The position numbers and the translations under genes were made by a program. A stretch of 13,270 bases of DNA, taken from an uncultured Porphyromonas sp. (GTDB taxonomy: Bacteria; Bacteroidota; Bacteroidia; Bacteroidales; Porphyromonadaceae). The notes beneath the pieces were generated by a model. It saw nothing but the letters and a program-made list of their open reading frames with translations. It made no database searches and was not told the DNA's origin. Positions 1 through 7,610 of this stretch are shown piece after piece (position 1 is the stretch's first letter; each line of letters opens with the position of its first letter). Location of the stretch: assembly GCF_934359325.1 (NCBI RefSeq), contig NZ_CAKRLH010000028.1:1-13270 (forward strand), in the 5' to 3' direction.

Positions 1-48
1 TTACTATATTACTAACAACTGTTTCTTTTTCACTAACTCACAACAATT
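1..48 (+). promoter_or_regulatory. Partial leader upstream of the first pilin gene
   Basis: This AT-rich stretch precedes the first ATG and is probably the 3' end of the untranslated leader. I find no convincing Bacteroidetes -7 box (TAnnTTTG) and no Shine-Dalgarno sequence, which is normal for this phylum. The promoter presumably lies left of the window. Confidence 0.3.
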
Positions 49-1704
49 ATGAGAAAAGTAACAACTACCGTTGCAGCTGCTCTCGTAGCTTTCAGCTTCG
101 CAGCCTGCAACAAAACCAACAACGTGACCCCCGAGGTGGGCGGAACCGGCACTAAGGGTGCCGTCATTGCCCAGATCTCTGCGGGATCTACTAACCGTGC
201 CCTCACCGATGGTCAGCAGGATGTTGCCGGCGTAGGTGGTGAGGATAAGGTGAAGGACGGCTACCTCTTCTTCAAGCAGGGTCAGAGCATGGATCTTGAA
301 ATGGAGAAGAATGGATCCGACTACGCTTGGAAGTCTCAGATCTTTGAGACCGCTCCTAACGCAGCAGCCAATGCAACGCTCCTTCTGAATAAGAACGTAA
401 ACCTTACCCCGGCTGACTTTGTGAAGACGAAGCCGATCAGCCTCGACAACCTTAAGGACTTCATCAAGGCTGATGGCTTTATGATGACCTCTACTGTTGA
501 GGGTGAGGACAACACGCTTAACATCGAGAAGGACAAGAAGGATGCTGACGTCGAGGCTGGCGCTAACACCTTTGAGTTCACCGTGGAGCGTGTTGTTTCC
601 AAGCTCCAGGTTTCCAGAAAGGCAGACGATGCTCTTAAGGTCAGCGATGCTCTGAAGGCAATGGGTACTGTCAGCTTTGATCTGAAGTACGCTCTCGCAG
701 GTTCTGCAAAGTCTGCTTACCTCTTCCTCGACAACGCCGGTAGCCGCACTCTTGATACTACCGAGGGCAAGCACATCTACAAGGGCTTCAAGTCTATCAT
801 TGATGGTGAGACTGCCCCTGAGCTTCAGAAGGTTTCTGACCCGAAGGCTGAAGGCTCTGCAGAGTACTACCTCGATGGTTACTACTCTACTGCCAAGACC
901 GTAGGTACAGTTGCTGACTCCAATAAGGAGTCTCTTGAGGAGGGCTTCTTCTTCCTTGAGAACTCTATGTACCATGGTACTGATGTTGCCACCGCAAAGA
1001 AGCAGATCCTCTTCAAGCGTATTGCGTATGCTAAGGTCTACACCACCTTTGCTCCTAAGGCAGGTAAGAAGATCAATGGCGCTCTTGACAAGCTCTCCTA
1101 CAAGCCTGAGAACCTTACTGATGCAGCTGCTGCTGACTTCGAGGCTGTCCGCGAGTATGACGTAATTGTTCCTCAGGAGTGGTACGACGCTCGTAAGGAT
1201 AAGGCTGAGTACGCCGGTAAGTTTACCGAGGTTCCTGAGGTTAAGGATCCCGAAACTGGTGCTGTGACGACTGAGGCTTACGTAACCTTCCATGTAACCG
1301 ACAACAAGGGTGACTTCTATGTTGGTAAGGACGGTAAGATCTATGACACCCAGCTTGCAGCTGCAGCTGCCGGTAACGAGACCTACCGTAAGTTCACCGG
1401 TGGTAAGATGGTCTATATGACCCCTGCTAATGCTCAGAAGGCTACCGATGGTGATCTGATCAACTACTGCGATACTCGTCGTAACAACATCTATGACCTC
1501 ACCATCGTTGGCTTCAAGGCTCTCGGTGAGAACTTCGACCCCGTAGACCCGAAGGATCCTAACATCCCCGAGCCCGGTGACAACCCCGGTGAGCCGGAGC
1601 CCGATCCTGACAAGCCCGTACAGGAGGAGGTTACCAAGATGATGGTCAAGGCTAAGATCCTGATGTGGAACGATGTCAATCGTGACGTTACTCTTGGTGA
1701 GTAA
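49..1704 (+). CDS. mfa1: Mfa1-like major fimbrillin (type V pilus shaft)
   Basis: Likely the main structural pilin of an Mfa-type fimbria, exported as a lipoprotein, then processed and polymerised on the cell surface. The signal peptide ends in the lipobox FAAC with Cys20. A candidate protease site lies at Arg50|Ala51, one residue from where I recall the P. gingivalis Mfa1 site (Arg49|Ala50). The fimbrillin hallmark VERVVSK is at residues 179-185. The C-terminal block NYCDTRRNNIYDLTI (about 472-486) is followed by a Pro/Asp/Glu-rich linker and a final strand around ILMWNDVNRDVTLG, matching the Mfa1 layout (RNNIYxIxIK, Pro-rich stretch, VLPW strand). At 551 aa it is close to Mfa1's 563. No Leu codon is TTA or CTA and no Ser codon is TCA, which suggests strong selection for expression. 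It is first in the operon. The family is secure; its role as the dominant subunit is inferred. Confidence 0.9.
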   Translation: MRKVTTTVAAALVAFSFAACNKTNNVTPEVGGTGTKGAVIAQISAGSTNRALTDGQQDVAGVGGEDKVKDGYLFFKQGQSMDLEMEKNGSDYAWKSQIFETAPNAAANATLLLNKNVNLTPADFVKTKPISLDNLKDFIKADGFMMTSTVEGEDNTLNIEKDKKDADVEAGANTFEFTVERVVSKLQVSRKADDALKVSDALKAMGTVSFDLKYALAGSAKSAYLFLDNAGSRTLDTTEGKHIYKGFKSIIDGETAPELQKVSDPKAEGSAEYYLDGYYSTAKTVGTVADSNKESLEEGFFFLENSMYHGTDVATAKKQILFKRIAYAKVYTTFAPKAGKKINGALDKLSYKPENLTDAAAADFEAVREYDVIVPQEWYDARKDKAEYAGKFTEVPEVKDPETGAVTTEAYVTFHVTDNKGDFYVGKDGKIYDTQLAAAAAGNETYRKFTGGKMVYMTPANAQKATDGDLINYCDTRRNNIYDLTIVGFKALGENFDPVDPKDPNIPEPGDNPGEPEPDPDKPVQEEVTKMMVKAKILMWNDVNRDVTLGE

Positions 1705-1735
1705 TCTCTGATCTATCCACCACAGATGATTAAGT

Positions 1736-1784
1736 CCGGCGCTTAGCCGGCATAGGGCAGGCGGGCTTGACCGCCCACCTGCCC
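1736..1784 (+). promoter_or_regulatory. Two consecutive hairpins between the two pilin genes
   Basis: The 109-nt gap after the first pilin can form two stems. The first pairs CCGGC (1736-1740) with GCCGG (1746-1750) over a 5-nt loop. The second pairs GGGCAGG (1755-1761) with CCTGCCC (1778-1784); inside it GGGC (1763-1766) pairs with GCCC (1773-1776), with one C-A mismatch between the two segments and a 6-nt loop. No T-run follows, so it is not a classical intrinsic terminator. It could be a partial terminator or a 3' stability element that lets the first pilin mRNA accumulate above the rest of the operon. The stems are directly visible; the function is inferred. Confidence 0.55.
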
Positions 1785-1813
1785 ACAGTAAGAAAAGAAG
1801 CTTTATAAGACAT

Positions 1814-3475
1814 ATGAATAAATTGCTCAGACATACGATGGCTCCTGCAGCCCTCCTCGCCCTGGCGCTACCGGTACTCTCCGGCTGCCACGCCTCGGTG
1901 CGCGGAGTGGAGGAGCCGGACGGTACCGAGCGACCCACGGTGCTGAGCCTCCGCGTGACGGCGGGTCTCCCTGGCGAGGGAGTGCGTGCCGTCACCGAGA
2001 GTCAGGATCCGAATGTCGCACCGGCAGACGGTACCGGCGAGGGTAAGATCACCTATATGCAGGTCTCCATGCCGCAGGTGGGGCTCCTCCGTCAGACCGC
2101 ACTTACACCCGGTGCCGGCGGCACGGAGTACACCGCGCGCTTCGAGCTGCCCCTCAAGCAGAGCGTCACCACCCCCTATGCCGTGCTGGTGGGCTCGCAG
2201 GATCTCGGACTTACCCAGACCAACTTCACCGCCGACCAGACGGTGGGGAGCGATCACTTCCTCGACGTCATCCACGAGGATGGCTTCATCCAGACCTCTA
2301 AGTCCTCCGACGGCTCCGCCACCATCGAGCCGGGAGTAACCGACCCGTCTCCGACGAACGGTAACTTCATCTCCTCCGAGGTGGAGCGAGTCGTCGCCAA
2401 GGTACAGGTGTCTCAGAAGGACGGCCTCAGTCTCACTCTGCCCAATATCGGCACGCTCTCCTCGCTCACATACTCGATGGCAGGCTCGGCAAAGGAGACC
2501 TACCTCTTCCGCGACCATGCCGGCACCCGCACCCTTGTCGATGAGACTACAGAGAGTGCGATCTACGAGGGATTCAAGTCGGTCATCGACGACAAGACCG
2601 TCCCCACCGACTGGGATCCAAAGGCAGGGCACCCGTTCCTCCGCCGCGTCTCCGACAAGGAGGGCGCTGACTACGTCCTCGGCGGCTACTACCGCAACCC
2701 CAAGGCGGTGACCAATGCCACCGCAACCGTTGAGTCGATCAAGGGAGGCTTCTACTTCTACGAGAACTCGATGTACGGCGGCACTAAGAAAGTAGCCGAC
2801 AAGAAGGGCGAGATCAAGTACAACCGCATCGCCTACGCTAAGGTCTACACCAAGCTCACCCCCACAAAGGCCTACACGGAAAAGGGTGGAAAAAAGGAAG
2901 TAGCCTCCTCAGACGATTTTACCAAGCCGCAGAGCTATAACGTGGAGATTTCCAAGGAGCTTTATGATAAGTTGAAGGCTGATCCGGCATACCGTGATCG
3001 TGTTGACAACTGGATTGGTTTTCAAGATGGAGTTGCTCGCAATATCTATGTACTTAAGGTGACGGACAAGGCCGGCACCTTCTATGAGGGCGTGGATGAC
3101 GGTCTCCTTTACCTCCGCTTGAGAGATGCACTTATGCTGGGTAAGAATACTGCTGTCCGCAAGTACGACGAGGGACGGATGGTCTATCTCATTCCGCTCA
3201 ATAGGCAGCTGGACCCCACCAAGGGCTTTGTGAACTACTGCGACACGCGGCGCAACAACATCTACGATCTCACCATCACCGGCATCTCCGGCATCGGGAA
3301 GAATCACGATCCGGTCGACCCCGAGGATCCCAATGTCCCCAAGCCTGAGGACAACCCCTTCGAGCCCCCCACGGATCCGCAGATCCCGGTCGAGGAGGCG
3401 GACTACCTCATGCGCATCACCGCCAAGGTCATTAAGTGGAATCTTGTGGAGAAGCACTACGCTCTCTGGAACTAA
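1814..3475 (+). CDS. Second Mfa1-like fimbrillin, paralogue of the upstream pilin
   Basis: A lipoprotein pilin of 553 aa, clearly homologous to the preceding gene. The lipobox LSGC has Cys25 and a candidate processing site is at Arg58|Ala59. Shared features in the same order are VERVVAKVQVS (190-200), an AGSAK segment, GFKSVIDD, ENSMY, RIAYAKVYT, and the 15-residue identical block NYCDTRRNNIYDLTI (about 474-488). A Pro/Asp-rich linker and a terminal strand (AKVIKWNLVEKHYALW) follow. Unlike the first pilin it is GC-rich, with one AT-richer patch at about 2870-3070. It starts 109 nt after the first pilin, downstream of two hairpins, and ends 25 nt before the anchor gene. It may be a minor shaft subunit, an adaptor between shaft and anchor, or an alternative pilin; the sequence does not decide between these. 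Confidence 0.85.
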   Translation: MNKLLRHTMAPAALLALALPVLSGCHASVRGVEEPDGTERPTVLSLRVTAGLPGEGVRAVTESQDPNVAPADGTGEGKITYMQVSMPQVGLLRQTALTPGAGGTEYTARFELPLKQSVTTPYAVLVGSQDLGLTQTNFTADQTVGSDHFLDVIHEDGFIQTSKSSDGSATIEPGVTDPSPTNGNFISSEVERVVAKVQVSQKDGLSLTLPNIGTLSSLTYSMAGSAKETYLFRDHAGTRTLVDETTESAIYEGFKSVIDDKTVPTDWDPKAGHPFLRRVSDKEGADYVLGGYYRNPKAVTNATATVESIKGGFYFYENSMYGGTKKVADKKGEIKYNRIAYAKVYTKLTPTKAYTEKGGKKEVASSDDFTKPQSYNVEISKELYDKLKADPAYRDRVDNWIGFQDGVARNIYVLKVTDKAGTFYEGVDDGLLYLRLRDALMLGKNTAVRKYDEGRMVYLIPLNRQLDPTKGFVNYCDTRRNNIYDLTITGISGIGKNHDPVDPEDPNVPKPEDNPFEPPTDPQIPVEEADYLMRITAKVIKWNLVEKHYALWN

Positions 3476-3500
3476 TCTCTCCGCTACCTAACGATATAGT

Positions 3501-4469
3501 ATGATGAAGAGACAACTAACATACTTCCTCGCCTCCCTTGCGGGGATGCTCCTCCTCTCCGGGTGCCACTCGACGGTCTACGAAGACCTGAGCGACTGCC
3601 CTCAGGGGGTAGACTTCGGCTTCTACGTCCAGACGCCTTGTGCCACTGAGCCGAGCTACCCGGCAGAGATCAAGCAGCTGCGCCTCTTTGCCTTCGATGA
3701 GGCGGGGAAGCTGGTTCGCGAGATCTCGGCGAACGACATCGCCCTCTCCCGGGACTACCTCCTCCATACCGACTACTACCGCGTCGGCAAGAGTGACTTC
3801 GTCGCCTGGGCAGGGACCGACCTCAGCGTCCTCGACTTCGGATCCTTTACCCCCGGCACCACGACGAAGGAGCAGATGATCGTCGCCCTCAAGCGTCAGG
3901 CGGAGAGCTTCGCCGGGCTGATCCCGCCGATCTACGTCGGACAGCCTAAGACCTCCCTGACACAGGAGGATCGCTCGGAGCTCGGTACATTCTACGACCG
4001 GGTTGACATCCGTCTCGAGCAGATCACCAATAGGCTCCGCATCACCCTCACCGGGCTCGATCCGGAGCACAAGTACTCCGTTCGGGTGGAGGACAGTAAC
4101 AGCAAGTACCACATCGACGGCACCTTCGCCCCCGATACACGCTTCAGCTACCTCCCCGAGGATCTGGCGATGGAGGGGCGCACCGTCACTGCCACTATCG
4201 ACGTGATGAAGCTCGATACGGGACGCGGTGCCCTCCTCATCGTCACCGATGAGACCGATGGTAAGGAGATCATGCGTAAGAACCTTGTCGAGGATCTCCT
4301 CCTCGCCAAGACCCCTGACGCCTCCGCACGACCCTACTCGCTCGAGTGCGACCACCTCTTCGACATCCGGATCGACTTCGATCTCGACCTCGACAAGGAT
4401 ACCTATGTCGCCGTGCGCGCTACGATCAATAAGTGGAACATCGTCTTCCGGGACGTAATACTCGGGTAA
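3501..4469 (+). CDS. mfa2: Mfa2/FimB-family fimbrial anchor lipoprotein
   Basis: In P. gingivalis Mfa2 stays in the outer membrane as a lipoprotein, anchors the fimbria and limits its length. This 322-aa protein is almost the same length as Mfa2 (324 as I recall). The lipobox is LSGC with Cys22, followed by the family signature YEDLSDCPQGVDFGFYV (Cys33 at the centre) and a two-domain beta-sandwich pattern. The segment RLEQITNRLRITLTGL (171-186) marks the start of the second domain, and the C-terminus ends in VRATINKWNIVFRDVILG. Importantly, there is no Arg|Ala-type site in the first 60 residues, in contrast to all five other subunits, consistent with an unprocessed anchor. ATG at 3501 is followed at once by a second ATG at 3504; either could be used. 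The next gene begins 6 nt after its stop, implying coupled translation. Confidence 0.88.
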   Translation: MMKRQLTYFLASLAGMLLLSGCHSTVYEDLSDCPQGVDFGFYVQTPCATEPSYPAEIKQLRLFAFDEAGKLVREISANDIALSRDYLLHTDYYRVGKSDFVAWAGTDLSVLDFGSFTPGTTTKEQMIVALKRQAESFAGLIPPIYVGQPKTSLTQEDRSELGTFYDRVDIRLEQITNRLRITLTGLDPEHKYSVRVEDSNSKYHIDGTFAPDTRFSYLPEDLAMEGRTVTATIDVMKLDTGRGALLIVTDETDGKEIMRKNLVEDLLLAKTPDASARPYSLECDHLFDIRIDFDLDLDKDTYVAVRATINKWNIVFRDVILG

Positions 4470-4475
4470 TGACAT

Positions 4476-6044
4476 ATGAAGAATAGTATGAGACATACCA
4501 CTCGGCTCCTACTCCTGAGCCTCCTCGTCCTCAGCCTCGCCGGCTGCCACCAGAGCGTGGTGCCGACGGCAGAGGAGCAGCAGGCAGACGGCTGTGAGCG
4601 TCCGGTCCGTATCACCGCGAGGATCCTCCCGAGCAGCTCACCCCTCCGTGCCGACGGCGAGGTGAAGGATGACCCGGAGGATGATCCGGACACCCCCTTC
4701 GATCCGGAGGTTGTGGATCCGAATACAAAATTGCTGGAAAGTCGCATCGATCACGTGATGCTCTACGTCTACGACAAGGGCAAGCTGATTCGGACGATCT
4801 TCTACCACAGTCCGAAATTGTCCGGCATGCCTACCGCCTTTGACGGACTGGATGTGAAGACTTTTGGTACAGAGACGGGGGGAATCTTTACCTTCGACCT
4901 GACGCTCTCCCCCGGGCGCTATCGCTTCGTGATGCTTGTCAATGACCCACAGTGCTACTATGAGGCGAAGAATGGCAATATCCGTGATCCTCAGAAGATC
5001 TATCTTGATCAAATGACCGATGCGGAGGGAATGCTCAGCAGTAAAATTTTGGCAGACGCAACTCCAACCAGCAAGACCAGGAATGGCTTGTATAATGAAG
5101 GTATCCAGCCCCGAATTATCCCTATGACCGGTCAGGCGATGCTCACCATCCCCAAGGGTAATGACGATGGTACGCCCAAGACCGTGACCCCCTCCATCGA
5201 CCTTGAGCGGGTCTTTGCGAGGGTAGAGCTCATTCTCACTACTGCTAACAAGGACAAGACAGAGTACCTCAGCCCTGAGATTGCAAATTATAGAATAGAT
5301 AATCGTGACTATGTGGATGGCTCCACTACCGGCAGGTTGACCAAGGGACGTTTCGTGGATCTGGTGGACACGGACTGGCGTGCCGGTACCTTAGAGATGC
5401 TGCCCACCCGTGGAGAGTACACCGCCACCGGCAGGGATATGCCTGAGGATAGCCGTCTCTACAGCGACCGTACCGCGACAGACTATCAGCAGTACTTCCG
5501 CGATGCTGTCACGTACAGAGCTGAGGTCACCACTCCATATGCCGAAACTCTTGATGATATGAATGTTCTCCATAATGGTATAGGCTTTGACATGATGTAT
5601 CATCAGCACTCTAAGTCACAATGGAGAAAGATCACCCTCAACTTGTACTTCCTTTATATCCCCCCGATGTTCATCGACGGACTCAAGAAGGAGGATATGC
5701 CCTACATCCTGATCGGTATCAATCCCACAGGTGAGGTTATCCCGGAGGATGCTCCTGTGAGAGCTGAGCAGATGACCTACTTCCGCCTCCCCATTACCAC
5801 GCTCGTCTCTGCAGCGGGGGGTGGCATTGAGGAGAAGTTTGAGGTACGCCGCAACACCACCTACAGCATCTACGCCGCCTTCCGTGGCGGTCGCCTCATC
5901 CTCAACGACGGCATCAAGGTCCTCCCCTGGAAGGTGGAGGATCAGACGATCGAGGTTGACATCGACGATGAGTCCGGAGATGATCAGGATGGTGTTGTGG
6001 ATACTGGAAATGGTACGGGAAAGCTCCCCGGCGATCCTGACTAA
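4476..6044 (+). CDS. Fimbrillin-family accessory subunit (Mfa3 position)
   Basis: A 522-aa lipoprotein pilin, probably an accessory or sub-tip component of the fimbria. The lipobox LAGC has Cys24 and a candidate processing site is at Arg58|Ala59. The first domain has the usual pilin pattern (IDHVMLYVYDKGKLI, then FDLTLSPGRYRFVMLVND). The domain-2 hallmark DLERVFARVEL starts at residue 242, and RRNTTYSIYAAFRGG and VLPW (482-485) form the terminal strands. A 26-residue acidic, Gly-rich tail (497-522) extends past the last predicted strand, which is unusual for this family. Position after the anchor matches mfa3 of P. gingivalis, but the protein is longer (Mfa3 is about 446 aa) and orthology is not proven. 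Base composition alternates between GC-rich and AT-rich patches (for example 5521-5580, 40% GC by hand count). Confidence 0.8.
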   Translation: MKNSMRHTTRLLLLSLLVLSLAGCHQSVVPTAEEQQADGCERPVRITARILPSSSPLRADGEVKDDPEDDPDTPFDPEVVDPNTKLLESRIDHVMLYVYDKGKLIRTIFYHSPKLSGMPTAFDGLDVKTFGTETGGIFTFDLTLSPGRYRFVMLVNDPQCYYEAKNGNIRDPQKIYLDQMTDAEGMLSSKILADATPTSKTRNGLYNEGIQPRIIPMTGQAMLTIPKGNDDGTPKTVTPSIDLERVFARVELILTTANKDKTEYLSPEIANYRIDNRDYVDGSTTGRLTKGRFVDLVDTDWRAGTLEMLPTRGEYTATGRDMPEDSRLYSDRTATDYQQYFRDAVTYRAEVTTPYAETLDDMNVLHNGIGFDMMYHQHSKSQWRKITLNLYFLYIPPMFIDGLKKEDMPYILIGINPTGEVIPEDAPVRAEQMTYFRLPITTLVSAAGGGIEEKFEVRRNTTYSIYAAFRGGRLILNDGIKVLPWKVEDQTIEVDIDDESGDDQDGVVDTGNGTGKLPGDPD

Positions 6045-6065
6045 CTTTTACTGTAGCGCTAAATC

Positions 6066-7529
6066 ATGAATACACGATTTATATCAGCATATATTGCCAC
6101 CGCAACCCTCTTCTCAGTGGTTGCTCTGTCAGGATGTCGAGGAAATCAAGCTCTACCGGATCCGGACGAGCCTACCGTCACTCAGCCTGAGAGCGAGGAT
6201 GGCATAATCACGCTGGCTGAGCCGGTGACGCTTACAATTGGAGTGGTGTCACAGCAAGTGGTAGATCCGTTTGTACCTACCCGTTCGATAGGCGACTTTT
6301 ATCATTCTTATACAGATGAGGAAAGACAAGCTGCCACAGTCAATACTCTCAAGGAGAATGATAAGTTTGTTCGTGACGGATACTGGGGTAAGGAGGGGGG
6401 AACCGATTGGATCCGTACTCTTACTATTTCCGGACTTATAGAAGGTAGGGACTATGAGGTAAGTGGCTTGGTCAGCGAGAGCACTAAGAGCCCCGGGTCC
6501 AATGGGACGATTAATTATAGGATGGCAGATGATGATGAGATAGTTCCAAAGTCCCAGGTGGTCACACTGACTCTCTATGGGGTGCCTAAGGATAAAAAAC
6601 TATGTTTTTATATCAACTCGGAAGGATGGGAGGATGTGTTCAATCAAGATGAACGCAAGTCGGCTGATAATGATCAGCCCTATTTAAGTGCGTACAATGG
6701 TTCTCTACTCCGTCCCCTTGCCACTTTTATAGAGAAACCCTGGTACGTAGATACTCAGGTATCGCCTCATGTCTTTAACTCCTTCTATCTTCCGATGTAT
6801 GGGGAAGTGATGAATGTGGAGATCAGAGACGGAAAACTTTACGGCACCCAGTTTGGGGATACAACACCCGGTGAGCTCAAAACCATCTATGTCGAGCGTG
6901 CGGTGGCTCAGGTTCAGATCGACTGGAAGAACTATGAGGGGAACGATCTCTCAAAACCATCCTCGGATTATATCTTCGGTTATTTCAGACCGGGGTGGTT
7001 CGTAAATGCGATGTCTGTGCGTCCTAATAATTACGATGGACTCCTCAATGCTGGGAAAGCGCTTTGTTTGCCACCCTATCAGGGAGCATGGGATATTCCA
7101 CAGGGGAAAGGGATCTACAACCAAACTTTCTCTGCAACAGCTTATTTCCTTAGATATAAGCCAAGTTCTTTAACAACGTGGGAAGACAAGCCTTCTTCTG
7201 TGGGTATATCCACGCAATACAGAAGGATCGGATCTGAGAACTTCTTTGTCCCTGAGAACGTAACAGCACTTGGTCAGCGTGAGAATACTTTACGTGTAGT
7301 GGTTTGGAAGGTTGACCATAAGACACGATCTTTCGTTAAGGATGATGAAGGAAAAGTCATCAGCAAAGTTTTTGACCTTAAGTACGGGACTAAGGTTGGT
7401 AACCGATATGAGGTCCATCGAAATACCCTCTATCGCTTACACCTCCGCTTCCGGAAGGCACCCGATGGTACCGAGCAGCCCTACATCGTAGACACGTGGA
7501 CCAATCAGGATGTGGACATCCCCTGGTAA
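6066..7529 (+). CDS. Fimbrillin-family accessory subunit (Mfa4 position)
   Basis: A 487-aa lipoprotein, likely a second accessory pilin that joins shaft and tip. The lipobox is LSGC with Cys24. A candidate processing site is at Arg73|Ser74 (VPTRSIG), slightly later than in the other subunits because a longer acidic/Pro-rich stretch follows the Cys. The hallmark YVERAVAQVQIDW begins at residue 275. The C-terminus has VHRNTLYRLHLRF and ends abruptly in NQDVDIPW, as expected for a donated terminal strand. It begins 21 nt after the preceding stop. Its base composition is lower in GC than the flanking genes. P. gingivalis Mfa4 is shorter (about 333 aa), so the equivalence rests on position and family only. 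Confidence 0.72.
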   Translation: MNTRFISAYIATATLFSVVALSGCRGNQALPDPDEPTVTQPESEDGIITLAEPVTLTIGVVSQQVVDPFVPTRSIGDFYHSYTDEERQAATVNTLKENDKFVRDGYWGKEGGTDWIRTLTISGLIEGRDYEVSGLVSESTKSPGSNGTINYRMADDDEIVPKSQVVTLTLYGVPKDKKLCFYINSEGWEDVFNQDERKSADNDQPYLSAYNGSLLRPLATFIEKPWYVDTQVSPHVFNSFYLPMYGEVMNVEIRDGKLYGTQFGDTTPGELKTIYVERAVAQVQIDWKNYEGNDLSKPSSDYIFGYFRPGWFVNAMSVRPNNYDGLLNAGKALCLPPYQGAWDIPQGKGIYNQTFSATAYFLRYKPSSLTTWEDKPSSVGISTQYRRIGSENFFVPENVTALGQRENTLRVVVWKVDHKTRSFVKDDEGKVISKVFDLKYGTKVGNRYEVHRNTLYRLHLRFRKAPDGTEQPYIVDTWTNQDVDIPW

Positions 7530-7547
7530 GCGATTATCCGAAGAGTC

Positions 7548-7561
7548 CGTCTGCGCAGACG
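7548..7561. repeat. Perfect 14-bp palindrome before the tip gene
   Basis: CGTCTGCGCAGACG is its own reverse complement and lies in the 81-nt gap between the fifth and sixth fimbrial genes. With a bulged C at 7547 the pairing extends by two more bases (GT at 7545-7546 with AC at 7562-7563). It could be an RNA stem-loop that tunes expression of the tip gene, or an operator. No function can be assigned from sequence. Confidence 0.5.
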
Positions 7562-7610
7562 ACACTGGACTACCTATGGCTGTCACGCTGACGATACAAT
7601 AGATATAATA

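Noticed and set aside
4-1995. A 663-residue open frame on the minus strand opposite the first pilin
   Set aside because: It is in exact codon register with the pilin and is open only because the pilin avoids TTA, CTA and TCA codons. The translation has no family signature.
3516-4496. A 326-residue minus-strand frame opposite the anchor gene
   Set aside because: It is also in codon register with a well-supported gene on the plus strand and is explained by codon choice.
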